Counted from the stretch's first letter, positions 1-6,490 are shown. The stretch: 6,738 nt of DNA from Candidatus Heimdallarchaeota archaeon (GCA_023135215.1 JAGLTP010000324.1:1-6738), one strand, 5' to 3'. Translations and numbers: made by a program. The notes: generated by a model from the sequence alone, not told the origin.

Positions 1-801
1 AGAATAACGGTAAAGACACAGTGGAGTACAACTGGTCAAGCAATTTTCAGTAGATACCCAATTTTAGAGTTTAATCAAATCAACAATATGCATCGGGATG
101 ATGATTCACCGGCCCCTCCAACACACGATCCATTTCATGCAGTTGTTGATGTAAATGGTAAAGAGATACATATAGTAGGAGTTCATCTCAAATGCTGTGC
201 TGCAGATTTTGAAAAAGAGCAGAGAGAACTTGAACAAGAAGGATTGAACAATTACTTTGATGAAGTAATTGGTGATGCACCATTAATTTATATTGGTGAC
301 ATTAATTCTCTTTCTCCAGTTGACACAGGAGATCTAGAGGGTGATTCAGGTGCTGATTTTGGTTATGGTCCTGTTACCATGCTTCTATATCCTGAAGATC
401 CTGTTTATGGTCAATATGCATCTCAGGTTCATAATTTTACAGATGTCTTTAGAACTCTGCATCCCAATGATCCAGGGTACACTCTTAACATTCCTACCAT
501 GAACTCCAGAATAGATTATATCTTCGTAAATCAATACCTCAATACTTCCTTCATAAGCTCAAATGTCGGCACAGGTACAGAGTATGATGACCTAGGTTCA
601 GATCATTATTCGGTGGATGCTGTTATTGATATCAGTGAAATAAAAACAGCTCTAACAAAATGGAATAAGGTTCATAATTCAGTAAAAGAAGATAGCCAAG
701 ATACTATCATCAAAATGGAACAATCGAATCTCATTGAAGCTAGACTAAAATTTTCAAACGAAATGAAAATCATAATAACATCTATTTCGAGATTTGATTG
801 A
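1..801 (+). CDS. Endonuclease/exonuclease/phosphatase (EEP) family hydrolase, 5' end missing
   Basis: This is the C-terminal 266 residues of an EEP-fold metal-dependent phosphodiesterase or nuclease. The frame is open from base 1, and the first codons read as family sequence (GQAIFSRYPILE), so the ATG at 88 is internal. Visible motifs, numbered from that ATG, are the HLK strand with His33, the metal-binding GDIN at 70-73 (bases 295-306), RIDYIFV at 141-147, and the C-terminal catalytic SDH at 171-173 (bases 598-606). The N-terminal Asn and Glu metal ligands lie outside the window, so activity is only inferred. About 55 residues follow the SDH motif, beyond the usual end of the fold; this tail is charged, probably helical, and of unknown role. 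EEP members include DNases, APE-type enzymes, sphingomyelinases and inositol phosphatases, and the substrate cannot be chosen here. The HLKC stretch resembles secreted nucleases, but any signal peptide would be outside the window. Confidence 0.87.
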   Translation, partial: RITVKTQWSTTGQAIFSRYPILEFNQINNMHRDDDSPAPPTHDPFHAVVDVNGKEIHIVGVHLKCCAADFEKEQRELEQEGLNNYFDEVIGDAPLIYIGDINSLSPVDTGDLEGDSGADFGYGPVTMLLYPEDPVYGQYASQVHNFTDVFRTLHPNDPGYTLNIPTMNSRIDYIFVNQYLNTSFISSNVGTGTEYDDLGSDHYSVDAVIDISEIKTALTKWNKVHNSVKEDSQDTIIKMEQSNLIEARLKFSNEMKIIITSISRFD

Positions 802-803
802 AA

Positions 804-839
804 TTTTCCTTTTTTCCTTTTTTCCTTTTTTTCGTTTTT
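804..839 (+). terminator. Multi-T-tract archaeal terminator after the EEP gene
   Basis: Directly after the TGA at 799-801 the plus strand runs through T tracts at 804-807, 810-815, 818-823, 826-832 and 835-839, separated by CC or CG. CC plus T6 or T7 recurs with a period of 8 bases. There is no stem-loop. Archaeal RNA polymerase ends transcription on such U-rich stretches, so this most likely ends the EEP transcript and separates it from the gene at 908. Confidence 0.6.
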
Positions 840-873
840 ATAATAGCAAACAGGCTGATTCTTGCATAACATC

Positions 874-880
874 TTTATAT
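874..880 (+). promoter_or_regulatory. TATA-box candidate for the PhoU-like gene
   Basis: TTTATAT is centred about 31 bases upstream of the ATG at 908. Archaeal initiation about 25 bases downstream of the box centre would fall near 902-904, leaving a leader of only a few bases or none. A short inverted repeat, AATGA/TCATT (884-888 and 894-898), lies between the box and the start codon, where a repressor could act, but arms of five bases can occur by chance. Confidence 0.4.
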
Positions 881-907
881 CAGAATGATAGCTTCATTAT
901 TTAGGAA

Positions 908-1567
908 ATGAACATGTCATCTGAGGAAAAATACCCTTCTTATTTGACAGATACAATTCTACATTGTTCTATTCTAGTTTGTGATACAATGGTAAGGATG
1001 GCTGATTTAGTTACCCTTACTCTGCTTTATCATCCAGGAATGGAAGATAGAGCTACTAAAATGGAGCAGTTATATGAGAATGTTATCAACTTTATAGATG
1101 ATATCACTTCAACAATCTATCAACCTGAAGATAGAATGGAGCTTTCTATCAATCAATATGATCCAATTTTCACTCACTTGAAAAACGTCTCAAAGCTAAT
1201 GGTTGATTTAATTGCTATATTATCTCAAGAACATCTGACCATGCAATTGCAGACTATGGAATACTTCTACAATCTTAACAAAGCTATTCTAACATGTATC
1301 ACTGTGTTGAATCAACTTGTACATTCTGAATTATCTGACATTCAAACATTCGATAAGACACAAATAACAGCATTAGAAATGGGTGCTCATGAGTTATACA
1401 GGCTTTTGTTAAAGGAGTTACCTGGATCTGCTAATGAATGGCAACAAGCTTTCACATTGCATTTAGTTGGAGAGAAAATGAGTGCTATAGTCTTTCATTG
1501 CTGTGAAGCAGGAAAGAAAATCTATGCTGCAAGATTTGCTTCCATAGGTCTTGGTGAAGATTCTTAG
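908..1567 (+). CDS. All-helical protein, possibly PhoU-like
   Basis: This encodes a 219-residue soluble protein without signal peptide or clear membrane segment. The sequence looks entirely alpha-helical, with long amphipathic helices around residues 10-40, 48-70, 85-135, 150-170 and 178-210. The last helix (LHLVGEKMSAIVFHCCEAGKKIY, split at its middle by the HCC at 197-199) resembles the acidic/His-containing helix of PhoU repeats, and the overall length matches a two-bundle PhoU protein. The similarity is weak and I recognise no diagnostic metal-binding motif, so the assignment is tentative. In archaea PhoU-like proteins are linked to phosphate transport or signalling, but no phosphate transporter is adjacent. 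Two starts are possible: ATG 908, suited to a leaderless transcript from the TATA box at 874-880, or ATG 914, which has AGGA at 903-906 seven bases ahead. The product would differ by two residues. It appears to be transcribed alone. Confidence 0.75.
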   Translation: MNMSSEEKYPSYLTDTILHCSILVCDTMVRMADLVTLTLLYHPGMEDRATKMEQLYENVINFIDDITSTIYQPEDRMELSINQYDPIFTHLKNVSKLMVDLIAILSQEHLTMQLQTMEYFYNLNKAILTCITVLNQLVHSELSDIQTFDKTQITALEMGAHELYRLLLKELPGSANEWQQAFTLHLVGEKMSAIVFHCCEAGKKIYAARFASIGLGEDS

Positions 1568-1615
1568 AATTTTATTTCTTAAAAACAAACTCTGTGTGTA
1601 TTCTACTGACATACA

Positions 1616-1624
1616 ATTTTTTAT
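1616..1624 (+). promoter_or_regulatory. Weak TATA-like element before the phosphoesterase gene
   Basis: TTTTTTATA in the 108-base gap between the helical protein and the phosphoesterase gene would place initiation near 1646. That gives a leader of about 30 bases carrying the ribosome binding site at 1665-1670. The match is poor and such strings are common in DNA this AT-rich. Confidence 0.28.
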
Positions 1625-1664
1625 AGTCTTTTGCTTTCATGTTCACTGAATTTAGGTTAGATGT

Positions 1665-1670
1665 AAGGTG
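1665..1670 (+). promoter_or_regulatory. Ribosome binding site fixing the GTG start at 1676
   Basis: AAGGTG, a good match to the anti-Shine-Dalgarno of archaeal 16S rRNA, ends five bases before GTG 1676. It supports this non-ATG start, and with it the N-terminal strand needed to complete the phosphoesterase fold. The next in-frame ATG (1799) would delete the first metal-binding motif. Confidence 0.6.
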
Positions 1671-1675
1671 AAATA

Positions 1676-2443
1676 GTGAGTATATCTCGATATTCAATAG
1701 CTTCGAGCATTCAAATAATAGATGCATCTCCTATTCTTTACTTAGAGGATGAAAACTCGCTAGTCATTGCAGACCTTCACCTTGGGTACGAAGCTATTAT
1801 GCTAGAAGAAGGCACTTATTCTCCATATAATCAGACTGAGGAGCTGATAGAGATCGTGGTGAAATACATCAGAGAACTTGAACCTGAGAAACTGATTTTG
1901 AATGGTGATGTAAAGCATAGTTTTCATGAACCAACGAAAATTGAAAATCGTGATGTCAAAAACTTTCTCAATTCTGTCGCTCAGCATGTTAAGGAATTAC
2001 ATATAGTAAGAGGTAATCATGATGTCTATCTTAATTGGGTTGTTAGAGAAATCAAAAACGCAATTTACCATGAAATAGACTATAATCTAGGGAAGTATTA
2101 TTTTACTCATGGAGACAGAAATCTTCCTAAAACCCTACTAAAAGGAATTGAATATGTAATCATCGCACATGAACACCCCATATTTTCAGCAAGAGTCAAT
2201 GGTCTTCAGAAGATTAAATCACCTACTTATTTAATGGGCCCTCTCAAGTATAAAAAAGCTAAACTGATTGTCACTCCTGCTTTTTCAAGTTACTCAACAG
2301 GAACACCCATACACCCAAAATCTCAGAAATTCTTATTATCTCCAATTTTGAGAGAAGAAGTTTCATTGGAGGATTTTGAATTATTCGTTTTAAGCGATGA
2401 TAAGGATGTTCTGCACTTCCCCTCTTTTAAATTATGGTCTTAA
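1676..2443 (+). CDS. ICC-like metallophosphoesterase (COG1407 type)
   Basis: This 255-residue calcineurin-like phosphoesterase has the complete dinuclear-metal motif set: ADLHLG at 32-37 (Asp33, His35), LNGDVKH at 75-81 (Asp78), RGNHD at 112-116 (Asn114, His115), THGD at 144-147 (His145) and IAHEHP at 163-168 (His165, His167). The downstream PAFSSYSTGTPIH (201-213) is typical of the archaeal COG1407 group, and the length is normal. All catalytic residues appear present, so an active cytosolic phosphomonoesterase or phosphodiesterase is likely. The physiological substrate of this group is not established. Relatives in bacteria and archaea are often found beside Lhr-type helicases or DNA ligases, suggesting a nucleic-acid repair role, but neither partner is in this window. 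Translation starts at GTG behind a good ribosome binding site. The 89-base gap to the zinc-ribbon gene leaves cotranscription open. Confidence 0.9.
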   Translation: MSISRYSIASSIQIIDASPILYLEDENSLVIADLHLGYEAIMLEEGTYSPYNQTEELIEIVVKYIRELEPEKLILNGDVKHSFHEPTKIENRDVKNFLNSVAQHVKELHIVRGNHDVYLNWVVREIKNAIYHEIDYNLGKYYFTHGDRNLPKTLLKGIEYVIIAHEHPIFSARVNGLQKIKSPTYLMGPLKYKKAKLIVTPAFSSYSTGTPIHPKSQKFLLSPILREEVSLEDFELFVLSDDKDVLHFPSFKLWS

Positions 2444-2532
2444 TTTAATTTCTATTTTTGATTAAATTTAAACCTAAAATTAATAAGTTAGAACTACTAT
2501 TTTTACTTATTAGTACCAATCGTGAATATCTG

Positions 2533-2811
2533 ATGTCAAAAAAAGAAAGTTATAGACCAACCATCTGTATGTTTCCTTGCCCAACTTGTGCTATTGATTC
2601 TGATTTAGATATTTTTGAAGAATCCACAAGATCCACTTTTTACTGCAGAACTTGTAGTAGAGTATACATCTGTAAATTACCACTAGGGTCTATTCACGTA
2701 GGGGACAATATTCGCTATATCTGTCCAATTGACCATACAGAGCTTGAAGAATCTCCTTTCAGAGCAAGGGAAATAGAACTCCTAATCGAAAAAGCTAAAG
2801 AAGGTAAATGA
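2533..2811 (+). CDS. Small zinc-ribbon protein of unknown function
   Basis: This encodes 92 residues with a classical zinc-ribbon spacing: CPTC at 16-19 and CRTC at 38-41, separated by 18 residues. Further Cys12, Cys47, Cys64 and His68 (CPIDH, 64-68) could form a second, degenerate metal site. The C-terminal 20 residues are a charged helix (residues 75-92). I do not recognise a named family; such proteins in archaea often bind nucleic acid or act as small subunits or adaptors. ATG 2533 is preferred because all cysteines lie after it. The frame opens further upstream to a TTG at 2458, but those 25 codons are compositionally like the AT-rich gap. No strong ribosome binding site precedes 2533. 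The stop is 19 bases before the deoxyhypusine synthase ATG on the same strand, so an operon with that gene is likely and a link to it is possible, though only position supports it. Confidence 0.7.
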   Translation: MSKKESYRPTICMFPCPTCAIDSDLDIFEESTRSTFYCRTCSRVYICKLPLGSIHVGDNIRYICPIDHTELEESPFRAREIELLIEKAKEGK

Positions 2812-2830
2812 TTACAGTTTTCTGAGATTG

Positions 2831-3793
2831 ATGAAACAAGAGAAAAAAGACTATCCCAGAGTTAAACCGATCGATTTGAAAGATGACTATTCTATTGAGA
2901 ATCTAATTGAAGAATTTCAACAATCTGGAGTTTTTGGTCCAGGAAGAGTGGGGAAGGCTGTAGATATATATGCAAAGATGATTGAAGAAAAAGCAGTTAT
3001 TTTCCTTGGATTAGCTGGAGCATTAGTTCCTGGAGGTATGAGACAAATCCTCACTGAGATGATTCGAAAAGAAATGGTACATGTAATTGTATCAACGGGG
3101 GCTAATATTACTCATGATATTATAGAAGCTGTAGGTGGAAAACATCTCAAACAAATACCTTACAAGTCAGATAAGGAGCTGAGAGAAAAATCAATAGATA
3201 GAATATATGATGCTTTTGTTGATGATGAATCTTTTATGAAATTGGAAGATAATTTGAGACCAATCTTTCAAGACATTTGGGATAATCATAAAGATGAAAA
3301 TAACTCTTTAACACTCTCGTCGTATAAATGGTTAGAACTGATTGGTGAAAGAATCAACGATAAAAATTCATTTGTTAGAGCAGCTTATGAAAAGAAAGTA
3401 CCTATTTTCGTTCCTGCAATTAGTGACAGTATTTTAGGATTACACATGTGGCTTTTTTCTCAAACGCATAAAATACTCATAGATGACTTAGCAGATTTAG
3501 GGAAAGTTCAACAACTCGCGTGGGATGCAGATAAAGCGGGAACTTTGTTTTTGGGAGGTGGAGTTCCAAAAAATTACATTTTTCAATCTCGTCTTATGTC
3601 TCCAAAATCCTTTGATTACGCTATTCAGATTACAATGGATAGAGTGGAAACAGGAGGACTTTCTGGTGCTTCTCTGGAGGAAGCAATTTCCTGGGGGAAG
3701 GTTGATGAAGAAAGTAGTATGGTTACAGTAATTGCAGATATAACTCTAGTTTTACCAATAATCTATGCTGGAACGCTAGCAAAAATTGGGTGA
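2831..3793 (+). CDS. dys: Deoxyhypusine synthase family protein
   Basis: This 320-residue protein of the deoxyhypusine synthase (DHS) fold would, in canonical members, use NAD to transfer the aminobutyl group of spermidine to a lysine of translation factor aIF5A. Numbering is from ATG 2831; a TTG codon directly before it is an alternative. The catalytic lysine is conserved as Lys290 in SWGK (287-290), with Glu284, Trp288 and Ser278 of the same loop. The NAD-side segments GLAGALVPGGMR (60-71) and STGANITHD (88-96) are present, and length is normal. However, positions matching human Asp243, His288 and Asp316 are Leu204, Asn248 (GGGVPKNY) and Leu277. This pattern fits the archaeal/bacterial DHS-like branch better than the eukaryotic enzyme, so the amine donor or acceptor may differ (some archaea use agmatine, and relatives make homospermidine). 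It forms a probable two-gene unit with the zinc-ribbon gene 19 bases upstream. The enzyme is normally a cytosolic tetramer. Confidence 0.9.
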   Translation: MKQEKKDYPRVKPIDLKDDYSIENLIEEFQQSGVFGPGRVGKAVDIYAKMIEEKAVIFLGLAGALVPGGMRQILTEMIRKEMVHVIVSTGANITHDIIEAVGGKHLKQIPYKSDKELREKSIDRIYDAFVDDESFMKLEDNLRPIFQDIWDNHKDENNSLTLSSYKWLELIGERINDKNSFVRAAYEKKVPIFVPAISDSILGLHMWLFSQTHKILIDDLADLGKVQQLAWDADKAGTLFLGGGVPKNYIFQSRLMSPKSFDYAIQITMDRVETGGLSGASLEEAISWGKVDEESSMVTVIADITLVLPIIYAGTLAKIG

Positions 3794-3797
3794 GTGT

Positions 3798-3807
3798 CTA
3801 GTACTAG
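3798..3807 (+). repeat. Perfect 10-bp palindrome upstream of the sulfurtransferase gene
   Basis: CTAGTACTAG is a perfect palindrome five bases after the DHS stop and directly upstream of the candidate BRE/TATA element at 3809-3823. Its position would suit a dimeric regulator. Ten-base palindromes do occur by chance, so a regulatory role is only inferred. Confidence 0.35.
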
Positions 3808-3808
3808 G

Positions 3809-3823
3809 GTAAAGTTATTATTT
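3809..3823 (+). promoter_or_regulatory. BRE/TATA candidate for the sulfurtransferase gene
   Basis: A purine-rich BRE-like GTAAAG (3809-3814) is followed by TTATTATTT (3815-3823), centred about 28 bases before ATG 3847. That is the spacing expected for a leaderless archaeal transcript, and no Shine-Dalgarno sequence precedes the ATG. Together these favour independent transcription of the sulfurtransferase rather than read-through from the DHS gene. Confidence 0.35.
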
Positions 3824-3846
3824 GAAGTAACTAAATTTTATTTTAG

Positions 3847-4653
3847 ATGAGTGAGAACCGCATTGAGACCTTTGTTACTATTGAACACTTTGTAAAAAAC
3901 TTAGAAAAAAATGAGTACAAGGTTATTGACCTACGTGATTATGAAAAATATGAGGAGGGACATATCAAAGGTTCAGTTCATATAGATAATAACATATTTG
4001 TTCAACATGATGAAGATGGATTAAATATCCTTCCCAAAGAAGAAATTCTCCTCCTCAATCTTCGTGAGAAGGGTATAAACAGTAATGACAAACTAATTCT
4101 TGTTGATGATGTGTTCAATCTAAACTGCTCAATTGCAGCTTGGACGTTTCATTATTTTGGTTTTTTCAAAGTGAATCTCCTAGACGGGGCTCTTGCTAAA
4201 TGGGAAGAAGAAAATCTTCCACTAACAACAGAAATCCCAGAATTTCCAAAAGGTGATATCAGTTTTAAAGTTGAAAATCCTAATATTCTAATATCTAAGG
4301 ACGAAATTCTAATGAGCATCAATTCTGATGATATAACCTATGTTGACAATCGCTCTGAATATGCTTTACTTTTGGATCAACAAGGTGGGAATATTCCAGG
4401 TGCAATTCATTATTGGTATCTAGATTTGTTTGAGGAATTTCCTGATTATTTCATTCTCAAGGAAAAAGAGGATATTGAAAAGGAATTACTAGATAAAGGG
4501 ATAAAGAAAAATAAGACAATAGTTGTTTATTGTGAGTCTGCTCCCCAGTCAGCTTTGGTTTATCTTGTTTTGAAGGAACTCGCTTTTCCTAATGTTCGAC
4601 TATATTTAGCTGGGTATGATGAGTGGAGAATAATTTGCTCTTTTCTAGAATAA
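3847..4653 (+). CDS. Two-domain rhodanese-type sulfurtransferase
   Basis: This 268-residue protein has two tandem rhodanese domains, as in thiosulfate and 3-mercaptopyruvate sulfurtransferases, which move sulfane sulfur through a cysteine persulfide. The N-terminal domain (about 8-125) has VIDLRDYEKYEEGHIKGSVH (26-45) and GALAKWE but Asp at 87-88 where a catalytic Cys would sit, so it is the usual inactive domain. The C-terminal domain (about 145-262) has YVDNRSEYALL (165-175), GNIPGAIH (181-188) and Cys229 at the head of the active-site loop in VVYCESAPQSA (226-236). That loop lacks the Gly and basic residue of the common CRxGxR/T form, so donor preference may differ. The protein ends soon after AGYDEW (255-260), slightly shorter than typical relatives. 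There is no signal peptide, so it is cytosolic. It follows the DHS gene after 53 bases but likely has its own leaderless promoter. Its stop is one base from the stop of the convergent methyltransferase. Confidence 0.88.
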   Translation: MSENRIETFVTIEHFVKNLEKNEYKVIDLRDYEKYEEGHIKGSVHIDNNIFVQHDEDGLNILPKEEILLLNLREKGINSNDKLILVDDVFNLNCSIAAWTFHYFGFFKVNLLDGALAKWEEENLPLTTEIPEFPKGDISFKVENPNILISKDEILMSINSDDITYVDNRSEYALLLDQQGGNIPGAIHYWYLDLFEEFPDYFILKEKEDIEKELLDKGIKKNKTIVVYCESAPQSALVYLVLKELAFPNVRLYLAGYDEWRIICSFLE

Positions 4654-4654
4654 C

Positions 4655-6469
4655 TTACTTCTTTTCTTTCAGATATTTTTGCAAGAAAGTATAATCGAAA
4701 TTATACATTTGAGCAACTTTTTCATTCATTATCTCCTCAATTTCTCTAGTTTCCTCAGTTTTGATATTTGAATTCTTATCTAAAATTCGTATAATGTCTT
4801 TGACATCATTAGTAATTGAACCTCTTTTCTTTTTTTGAGGAACAGGTATTCTTCGTAAAGGATCACTAAAAAACTCTAACATCTTTCCTTTTCTCTTTCC
4901 TGCTTCTCTAAACCAGAACTCCATGAAACTGCTGTTTAATATGCCTAGAAGATTAAATAAATCATCTAAATCTTTAGGGGATAAAGCATAGATATCAGTT
5001 GCCCCAAAGTGACCTTCTCTGTCTAAACTGAACTTAGGTGAGAGAGAACGATATGGACAGAGTATTTTGTTTTTCATATTCATAAAAAAATCAAGATTTC
5101 TATAAACACTAAAATCATACCATCGAATTTTGTTTTTATCTAGCAGTCGTTTTCTATCAGAACCCGATTCAAGATTTTCTTTATTTTCTTGCAGATATTT
5201 CATTGTGTTTGGATAATCTTCTAGATTTTGAATCAATGAAGGTAAGATTGCAGATAGCTTTTCTGTGAATTCTAAGTTCCATTTTTTGATGTGTTTATTT
5301 GTGACAAAGGGGACTAAGACATCTGATTCGATATGATACTCTTTGATTGTTTCGTTATTAAGAACAAATACACTCTTGACTCCAGGAGACATACCTTGTG
5401 CTATAGTTGCTATTGAGGACAGTTGGACAAAATTTGTATTATTTTCTATTTTCTTTATTCTTTCCAAATATGGAGAAAGAATCCACTTATTTTTAGTTAA
5501 ATCAGAACTATCAATAGAAAAACTCGAAATTTTCACTCTTTCATTCCTGAAGAAATTCCTTGGTATATCTTTAGTGATTTTTATTTTCTTATAAGGTGAA
5601 GTTTTTTCTAGAATAAAAACACAGGTGGAAATATTTAACCACTTACCATCATCTTTGAATACATTGAGCTCACCGAAATCATAGATATCCAAAATCTGGT
5701 TATCTAGTAGAATATCTCTTAATTTATCTGCATATTTATTTTCAATCCAGTAGTTTGGTAATATAAATGATAAAAATCCATGCTGATTCAAAAATTCGAG
5801 AGAACGAATGATGAAATAGTAGTAGATATCTGATGAGGCTCGGAAGTAATTACTCCAGATTTTCGATTTTTTAAGATACTCATACAGTAAACGAATACTT
5901 TCGTCTTTAAGTATCATTTTTTTGAGATTAAAATATGGAGGATTTCCGATTATTACGTCAAACTTAATATTTTTTGAAAAGGATTTTGTCCAAGAAAAGG
6001 GAACTAGTTTTTCAATCTCATTACCATGAAGAACCTCATAAGCATCTAGATCTATTAGACTGTTGCCAGTTTTAAGGTGTTTTAGATCTTTAATTTCTAA
6101 TTGAGGATAAAGGTTAACTATTCTTGATTTACATAAATCAAGTGATGATTTTTTTATTTCCACACCATAGATGTTTTCTTGCACAAATGATTTCAGAAAG
6201 GCGTTCTGTTCTTTGAAAGATAGATTTTTGTATTTCTGAATTTTCGTCCATACAAATCGAAGTAATCCTAAAATGAAATTCCCGGTTCCAACAGCTGGAT
6301 CACAAAATTTAATCTCAAGAAGCGTATCCTGAAATTCCTTAAAATTATTGTTTAGAATCCTTTCCTTTGTATAGAGATGATCGAAAATTTTTCTAATCAT
6401 AAAATCCACTACTGAAGAAGGAGTGAAGAATTCTCCAGACAGCTTCTTTGTATTCGCGATTCCAGACAT
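4655..6469 (-). CDS. N6-adenine DNA methyltransferase, TaqI/Eco57I type
   Basis: This 604-residue gamma-class adenine methyltransferase transfers a methyl group from S-adenosylmethionine to N6 of adenine in a specific DNA site. Motifs in order are GEFFTP (12-17, motif X), DPAVGTGNF (57-65, motif I, SAM binding), IYGVEI (100-105, motif II), NPPYF (176-180, catalytic motif IV), SDIYYYFI (213-220) and GFLSFILPNYWI (231-242). Residues about 345-545 form a TaqI-like target-recognition domain, ending in GILNSSFMEFWF (509-520) and IPVP. The C-terminus is a charged helical tail. There is no N-terminal PD-(D/E)XK domain as in type IIG fusions, and it is about half the length of BREX PglX, so it is a stand-alone methyltransferase: an orphan, or part of a restriction-modification or defence locus continuing past the right edge. 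It is rich in Lys/Ile/Asn and sampled lines look lower in GC than its neighbours, suggesting transfer. A TATA box about 27 bases before the ATG and no ribosome binding site suggest a leaderless mRNA. The target sequence is unknown. Confidence 0.93.
   Translation of the reverse strand: MSGIANTKKLSGEFFTPSSVVDFMIRKIFDHLYTKERILNNNFKEFQDTLLEIKFCDPAVGTGNFILGLLRFVWTKIQKYKNLSFKEQNAFLKSFVQENIYGVEIKKSSLDLCKSRIVNLYPQLEIKDLKHLKTGNSLIDLDAYEVLHGNEIEKLVPFSWTKSFSKNIKFDVIIGNPPYFNLKKMILKDESIRLLYEYLKKSKIWSNYFRASSDIYYYFIIRSLEFLNQHGFLSFILPNYWIENKYADKLRDILLDNQILDIYDFGELNVFKDDGKWLNISTCVFILEKTSPYKKIKITKDIPRNFFRNERVKISSFSIDSSDLTKNKWILSPYLERIKKIENNTNFVQLSSIATIAQGMSPGVKSVFVLNNETIKEYHIESDVLVPFVTNKHIKKWNLEFTEKLSAILPSLIQNLEDYPNTMKYLQENKENLESGSDRKRLLDKNKIRWYDFSVYRNLDFFMNMKNKILCPYRSLSPKFSLDREGHFGATDIYALSPKDLDDLFNLLGILNSSFMEFWFREAGKRKGKMLEFFSDPLRRIPVPQKKKRGSITNDVKDIIRILDKNSNIKTEETREIEEIMNEKVAQMYNFDYTFLQKYLKEKK
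4656..4678 (+). terminator. T-rich stretch likely ending sulfurtransferase transcription
   Basis: Immediately past TAA 4651-4653 the plus strand is pyrimidine-rich (TTACTTCTTTTCTTTC, then ATATTTTT), resembling archaeal U-tract terminators. It lies entirely inside the 3' end of the opposing methyltransferase gene, where the complementary strand codes for its lysine-rich C-terminus. There is no hairpin, so the call rests on composition and position only. Confidence 0.35.
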
Positions 6470-6490
6470 TTAACAGCAAATTCAATTCTC

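Noticed and set aside
672..872. Minus-strand open frame across the EEP 3' end and its terminator
   Set aside because: It is antisense to clear coding sequence and to the T tracts, giving Lys-rich low-complexity protein (KNEKKEKRKKGK) with no recognisable domain.
2458..2532. TTG-initiated 25-codon extension of the zinc-ribbon protein
   Set aside because: It reads through AT-rich intergenic sequence, has no ribosome binding site, and adds nothing to the cysteine-containing domain. ATG 2533 is more reasonable.
3525..3731. Second plus-strand frame inside the deoxyhypusine synthase gene
   Set aside because: It lies entirely over the conserved catalytic region of the synthase in another frame, and its translation resembles no protein domain.
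4828..4837. Seven-T run in the methyltransferase gene as a phase-variation tract
   Set aside because: It encodes an ordinary lysine run (PQKKKRG) near the C-terminus, is short, and similar runs are common throughout this AT-rich window. The frame is intact.
5343..5594. Plus-strand open frame opposite the methyltransferase recognition domain
   Set aside because: It is antisense to well-supported coding sequence. Its hydrophobic Phe/Ile/Leu runs are what is expected opposite Lys/Glu/Asn-rich codons.
4655..6469. BREX PglX or type IIG restriction-methylation fusion
   Set aside because: At 604 residues it is about half the length of PglX, and the protein starts directly at motif X with no room for an N-terminal nuclease domain.
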